From: Scandinavium ludwigii_A
GTDB taxonomy: Bacteria; Pseudomonadota; Gammaproteobacteria; Enterobacterales; Enterobacteriaceae
DNA length: 64,000 nt
NCBI GenBank assembly: GCA_050516505.1
Contig: CP191518.1
Location: 4,154,001-4,218,000, forward strand
Direction of reading: 5' to 3'
In this document: positions 60,742 to 64,000 of the stretch, in pieces
How the letters are laid out: each line of letters opens with the position of its first letter
How positions within the stretch are numbered: position 1 is the stretch's first letter
The notes under the pieces: model-generated
The model's database searches: none
What the model was told of the DNA's origin: nothing
The model's input: only the letters and a program-made list of their open reading frames with translations
Translations under genes and position numbers: made by a program

Positions 60742-61653
60742 ATGAAAATTGATTTATCCGCACTGACTACAGAGAGCCGCAACCAGGCGAGCGAGAACAT
60801 TGACACCCTGTCGACGCTGGAGATGCTGAAAGTCATTAATGCGGAAGACCAAAAAGTCGCGCTGGCAGTTGAAGAACAGTTGCCCGCCATCGCGAAGGCC
60901 GTCGATGCGATTACTCAAGCCTTTTCCAGCGGTGGACGCCTGATTTACTGCGGCGCGGGCACCTCGGGACGCCTCGGTATTCTGGATGCCAGCGAATGCC
61001 CACCTACCTATGGCACGCCGCGCGAAATGGTGGTTGGCCTGATTGCAGGCGGTAAAACCGCCATTTTGCAGGCGGTCGAAAACGCCGAAGACAGCCCACA
61101 GATGGGCGAGCAGGATCTGCGTGATTTGGCCCTGAACGAACGCGACGTGGTCATCGGTATTGCGGCCAGCGGGCGCACGCCATATGTGATTGGCGCCCTG
61201 AACTACGCACGCAGCGTGGGCGCGACAACCGGCGCAATCGCCTGCAACCGCGGCAGCGAAATTGGCAAACTGGCCGACATCGCCATCGAACCGATGGTCG
61301 GCCCGGAAGTGGTCACCGGTTCTTCACGGATGAAAGCCGGCACCGCCCAGAAACTGGTGCTCAATATGCTGACTACCGGGGCGATGATCCGCTCGGGCAA
61401 AGTGTTCGGCAACCTGATGGTCGATGTGGAAGCCACCAATGCCAAGCTGCTGCAGCGCCAGGTAAACATCGTGGTGCAGGCGACCGAGTGCGACCCGGCG
61501 ACGGCGGAAGCTGCACTGAACGCCTGCGATCGTCACTGTAAAACCGCCATTGTGATGGTTCTGGCGGGCGTCAGCGCCGCCGATGCCAGCGCGATGCTGA
61601 GCAACAACAACGGCTTCATTCGCAATGCCATCCAGGGCATCGGGAGTAACTGA
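60742..61653 (+). CDS. murQ: N-acetylmuramic acid 6-phosphate etherase
   Basis: Splits the lactyl ether of MurNAc-6-P to GlcNAc-6-P and D-lactate in cell-wall recycling and MurNAc use. It has 303 residues (E. coli 298). SIS-domain signatures are visible: GRLIYCGAGTSGRLGILDAS with the catalytic Glu of DASEC at residue 85, and SSRMKAGTAQKLVLNMLTTG near 195. GAGG precedes the ATG. It is followed by murP after 2 bases; murR is not adjacent, unlike in E. coli. Confidence 0.97.
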   Translation: MKIDLSALTTESRNQASENIDTLSTLEMLKVINAEDQKVALAVEEQLPAIAKAVDAITQAFSSGGRLIYCGAGTSGRLGILDASECPPTYGTPREMVVGLIAGGKTAILQAVENAEDSPQMGEQDLRDLALNERDVVIGIAASGRTPYVIGALNYARSVGATTGAIACNRGSEIGKLADIAIEPMVGPEVVTGSSRMKAGTAQKLVLNMLTTGAMIRSGKVFGNLMVDVEATNAKLLQRQVNIVVQATECDPATAEAALNACDRHCKTAIVMVLAGVSAADASAMLSNNNGFIRNAIQGIGSN

Positions 61654-61655
61654 TC

Positions 61656-63107
61656 ATGGCGAAAATAACCGGCTCGATGATCGAGCAACTTCTGCGATTG
61701 GCGGGAGGCCCGGCGAACATCAGCGTGTGTGGCAACTGCATGACGCGCCTGCGCCTGACGCTGGTCGATCGGGACGCCGCCGATATCGCACAGCTCAAAG
61801 CGGTGCCCGGCGTCCTCGGCGTGATTAACGGCGACGACCAGCTGCAAATTATTCTCGGGCCGGGTAAAGCGCAAACTGCCAGTGAAATGATGAATGACCT
61901 GCTGAAATCAGAAGGTGCCGAAGTGGCTGCACCGGCGTCAGATGCCGACCTGAAAACGCAGGCCAGCCAGAATAAAGCGAAGATGAAAGGCAAGCAGAAC
62001 AGCGCGGTGCATAACTTTTTGACCAAGTTTGCCACCATCTTTACTCCGCTCATTCCAGGCTTTATCGCCGCGGGCCTGTTGCTGGGTATCGCGACGCTAT
62101 TACAGCAAATTTTCATCAACGACAGCGCTTCACCGGCGACCTGGCTCGTGGACCTGATCGCCTATATGAAAGTGTTCAGCATCGGCCTGTTCACCTTCCT
62201 CAGCATTCTTATCGGCTTCAACACCCAAAAAGCGTTCGGTGGCTCGGGCGTGAACGGCGCGATTATCGCCTCGCTGTTTATTTTGCGCTACGTGCCGGAA
62301 GGTAAAGTCGGCTATTACGCGGGAATGCAGGACTTTTTCGGGCTGGTTATCGACCCGCGCGGCAATATTATTGGCGTGCTGCTGGCCTGTATTCTCGGCG
62401 CGTGGATTGAGCGTCAGGTGCGGCGCTTCATTCATGATTCGCTGGATATGATCCTGACGTCATCGATTACGCTGCTGATTACCGGGGCCATCACTTTCAC
62501 GGTGATTATGCCGATTGGCGGCGAGCTGTTTAAAGGCATGTCGTGGCTGTTCCTGCACCTGAACGGCAACCCGTTTGGCACCGCGCTGCTGGCCGGTCTG
62601 TTCCTGATAGCCGTTGTGTTCGGCATTCATCAGGGCTTTGTGCCCGTGTATTTCGCGCTGATGGACGCGCAGGGCTTTAACTCTCTGTTCCCGATTCTGG
62701 CGATGGCCGGTGCCGGGCAGGTCGGCGCGTCACTGGCGCTGTACTTCCGCGCCAAACACGGCTCGCTGCTACGCACGCAAATTAAAGGCGCCATTTTCCC
62801 GGGCCTGCTGGGGATTGGCGAACCGCTGATTTACGGCGTAACGCTGCCTCGCCTGAAACCCTTCGTGACGGCTTGCCTCGGCGGCGCGGTGGGTGGCTTC
62901 TTCATTGGCTTGATTTCGTGGCTGGGGCTGCCGGTTGGCCTCAACACCGTCTTCGGCCCATCTGGCCTGGTGTCGATTCCGTTGATGACATCTTCGCAGG
63001 GTATTTTCGCCGGCATGGCGGTGTACGTGGCGGGTATTCTGATTTCGTATCTGGCCGGTTTTGTTTTGACCTGGTTCTTTGGCAGTAAAAACGTCGACCT
63101 GCAATAA
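61656..63107 (+). CDS. murP: PTS N-acetylmuramic acid transporter EIIBC
   Basis: Phosphotransferase permease for MurNAc, 483 residues (E. coli 474). N-terminal EIIB domain 1-90 with phospho-cysteine Cys28 in CMTRLRL; Ala/Asp/Lys linker near 90-115; EIIC domain with about ten helices and the GEPLIYGVTLPRLKPF substrate loop near 390. There is no EIIA domain; the glucose-type Crr protein normally supplies it. A terminator follows. Confidence 0.96.
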   Translation: MAKITGSMIEQLLRLAGGPANISVCGNCMTRLRLTLVDRDAADIAQLKAVPGVLGVINGDDQLQIILGPGKAQTASEMMNDLLKSEGAEVAAPASDADLKTQASQNKAKMKGKQNSAVHNFLTKFATIFTPLIPGFIAAGLLLGIATLLQQIFINDSASPATWLVDLIAYMKVFSIGLFTFLSILIGFNTQKAFGGSGVNGAIIASLFILRYVPEGKVGYYAGMQDFFGLVIDPRGNIIGVLLACILGAWIERQVRRFIHDSLDMILTSSITLLITGAITFTVIMPIGGELFKGMSWLFLHLNGNPFGTALLAGLFLIAVVFGIHQGFVPVYFALMDAQGFNSLFPILAMAGAGQVGASLALYFRAKHGSLLRTQIKGAIFPGLLGIGEPLIYGVTLPRLKPFVTACLGGAVGGFFIGLISWLGLPVGLNTVFGPSGLVSIPLMTSSQGIFAGMAVYVAGILISYLAGFVLTWFFGSKNVDLQ

Positions 63108-63129
63108 CGGTCGGCGATATTCCCCCCCC

Positions 63130-63158
63130 TTTAAGCCGCCATTTAGGCGGCTTTTTTT
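63130..63158. terminator. Terminator between murP and yjcE
   Basis: AAGCCGCC and GGCGGCTT around ATTTA, followed by TTTTTT, form a strong rho-independent terminator between the convergent genes. Confidence 0.88.
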
Positions 63159-63168
63159 TGGGCTGAAT

Positions 63169-64000
63169 TTACTGGTCTTCTATCAACAACGCTTCCAGCA
63201 AATCGAGATCGTGTAGCAGTTTTTGCAGCGTTTCGTTACTTATCTGTCGGGTGGCACGCAGATGGTAAAGCTCACCGCGCTCCGAGCGCAGCGCCGCAAG
63301 GCGGAAGCGGCGTTCAAGGCTCTCTTCCAGCATTGAGCTTTCGACATCTTTGCGTCCATCAACCCGACGCCGCAGGTTACCGATGACCCGCGAACTCACT
63401 TCGGTGAGCAGCTGGTTATCAATGTTTTCTTTGGTGTCTGCTGCAAGCCGTTCTTCCATTTTCTGGATAGCGACAATGGCAACATCTGCCGTGGCGGACC
63501 GCGCCAGACGCTCTTCTTTGTGCTGCTGAGACTGGTCGGCAACCTCAATGTGACGCAACAATATTGGCAGAATCACCACGCCAACAAACAGCGAGAACAG
63601 GATCACGCCCGCCGAGAGGAACACCAGCTCGTAACGCGCCGGGAAGATATTGCCATTCGGCAATAACAACGGAATGGAGAGCACACCGGCCAGCGTAATC
63701 GCCCCGCGCACGCCTGCAAATGAGGCAATCAGCAGCTCGCGCGTGGTCCAGCTCCCGAATTCCATCGGTTTCTTTTTCAGGAAACGCAGGCTGAAGCGCT
63801 GCATGGTCCACAGCCAGCCAAAACGCACCAGCATCAGCGCGGTATAAATCAGGATAACGTCGGCGAATAGCACCCAGGTTTCGACATTCGGATCCGCTTC
63901 TGCTGCCACCAGTGACGTTTCGAGAATGCCCGGCAGCTGCAGGCCCAACAGCAGGAATACCATGCCGTTAAACACGAACTCCAGCATCGCCCAGGTGCTG
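63169..64000 (-). CDS. yjcE: CPA1-family Na+/H+ antiporter YjcE (5' end outside window)
   Basis: C-terminal half of a CPA1 cation:proton antiporter; E. coli YjcE has 549 residues and 277 are visible here. Reading begins inside the membrane domain (STWAMLEFVFNGMVFLLLGL), with FAGVRGAITLAGVLSIPLLL, the conserved arginine/glycine helix, near visible residue 95. A long cytoplasmic helical tail follows. The frame is open to the window edge, so the gene continues beyond 64000. Confidence 0.92.
   Translation of the reverse strand, partial: STWAMLEFVFNGMVFLLLGLQLPGILETSLVAAEADPNVETWVLFADVILIYTALMLVRFGWLWTMQRFSLRFLKKKPMEFGSWTTRELLIASFAGVRGAITLAGVLSIPLLLPNGNIFPARYELVFLSAGVILFSLFVGVVILPILLRHIEVADQSQQHKEERLARSATADVAIVAIQKMEERLAADTKENIDNQLLTEVSSRVIGNLRRRVDGRKDVESSMLEESLERRFRLAALRSERGELYHLRATRQISNETLQKLLHDLDLLEALLIEDQ

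Overview
The window is a chromosomal segment of a gamma-proteobacterium of the order Enterobacterales. Most proteins match Escherichia coli K-12 family members along nearly their full length, and the gene order follows the E. coli 93-94 min region (frd-blc-gdx-ecn-efp-epmB-groESL-yjeH-fxsA-aspA-dcuA-cutA-dsbD-yjdC-tRNA-Phe, then proP, crfC, phn, gltP, acs-yjcH-actP, yjcE), with local insertions and losses. The locus has no ampC and no nrf operon, and it carries a complete penicillin G acylase gene and a D-lyxose-type sugar operon. This combination points to Kluyvera or a close relative (Enterobacter/Lelliottia-like). The genus is an inference and cannot be proved from the window.

Layout. 1-16.2 kb is core genome: the end of the fumarate reductase operon, lipocalin Blc, the guanidinium exporter Gdx with a guanidine-II riboswitch, entericidins A/B with EcnR, EF-P and its modifying enzyme EpmB, YjeJ, YjeI, GroESL with a sigma-32 promoter, YjeH, FxsA, AspA-DcuA, CutA-DsbD-YjdC and tRNA-Phe. 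16.2-25.1 kb is mixed: an Hha-like protein, CbpA-CbpM, a NicO nickel/cobalt transporter, penicillin acylase, ProP and KdgT. 25.1-38.1 kb holds YjcZ-CrfC, YjdM, YjdN and the C-P lyase operon phnFGHIJKLMNOP. The phosphonate transporter phnCDE is missing, and a Pho-box-like array lies in front of phnF.

38.1-42.2 kb is a minus-strand accessory cluster (DUF1471, DUF4331, DUF4198, HupE/UreJ permease, cupin), followed by a small membrane protein gene and YjdP. This is the best candidate here for a poorly described system, probably concerned with metal handling. 42.3-51.7 kb is a sugar locus: a ribose-type ABC importer, D-lyxose isomerase, class II aldolase and PfkB kinase, flanked by a hybrid histidine kinase on one side and an OmpR-type response regulator on the other. 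52-64 kb holds YjcO, GltP, the acetate genes acs-yjcH-actP, an LrgAB/CidAB-like pair with a LysR regulator, murQP without murR beside it, and the 3' part of yjcE.

No CRISPR array, integrase, transposase or prophage gene was seen. Two repeat classes recur between genes: REP-like hairpins, and a longer family built on CCCTCACCCTAACCCTCTCC with four copies.
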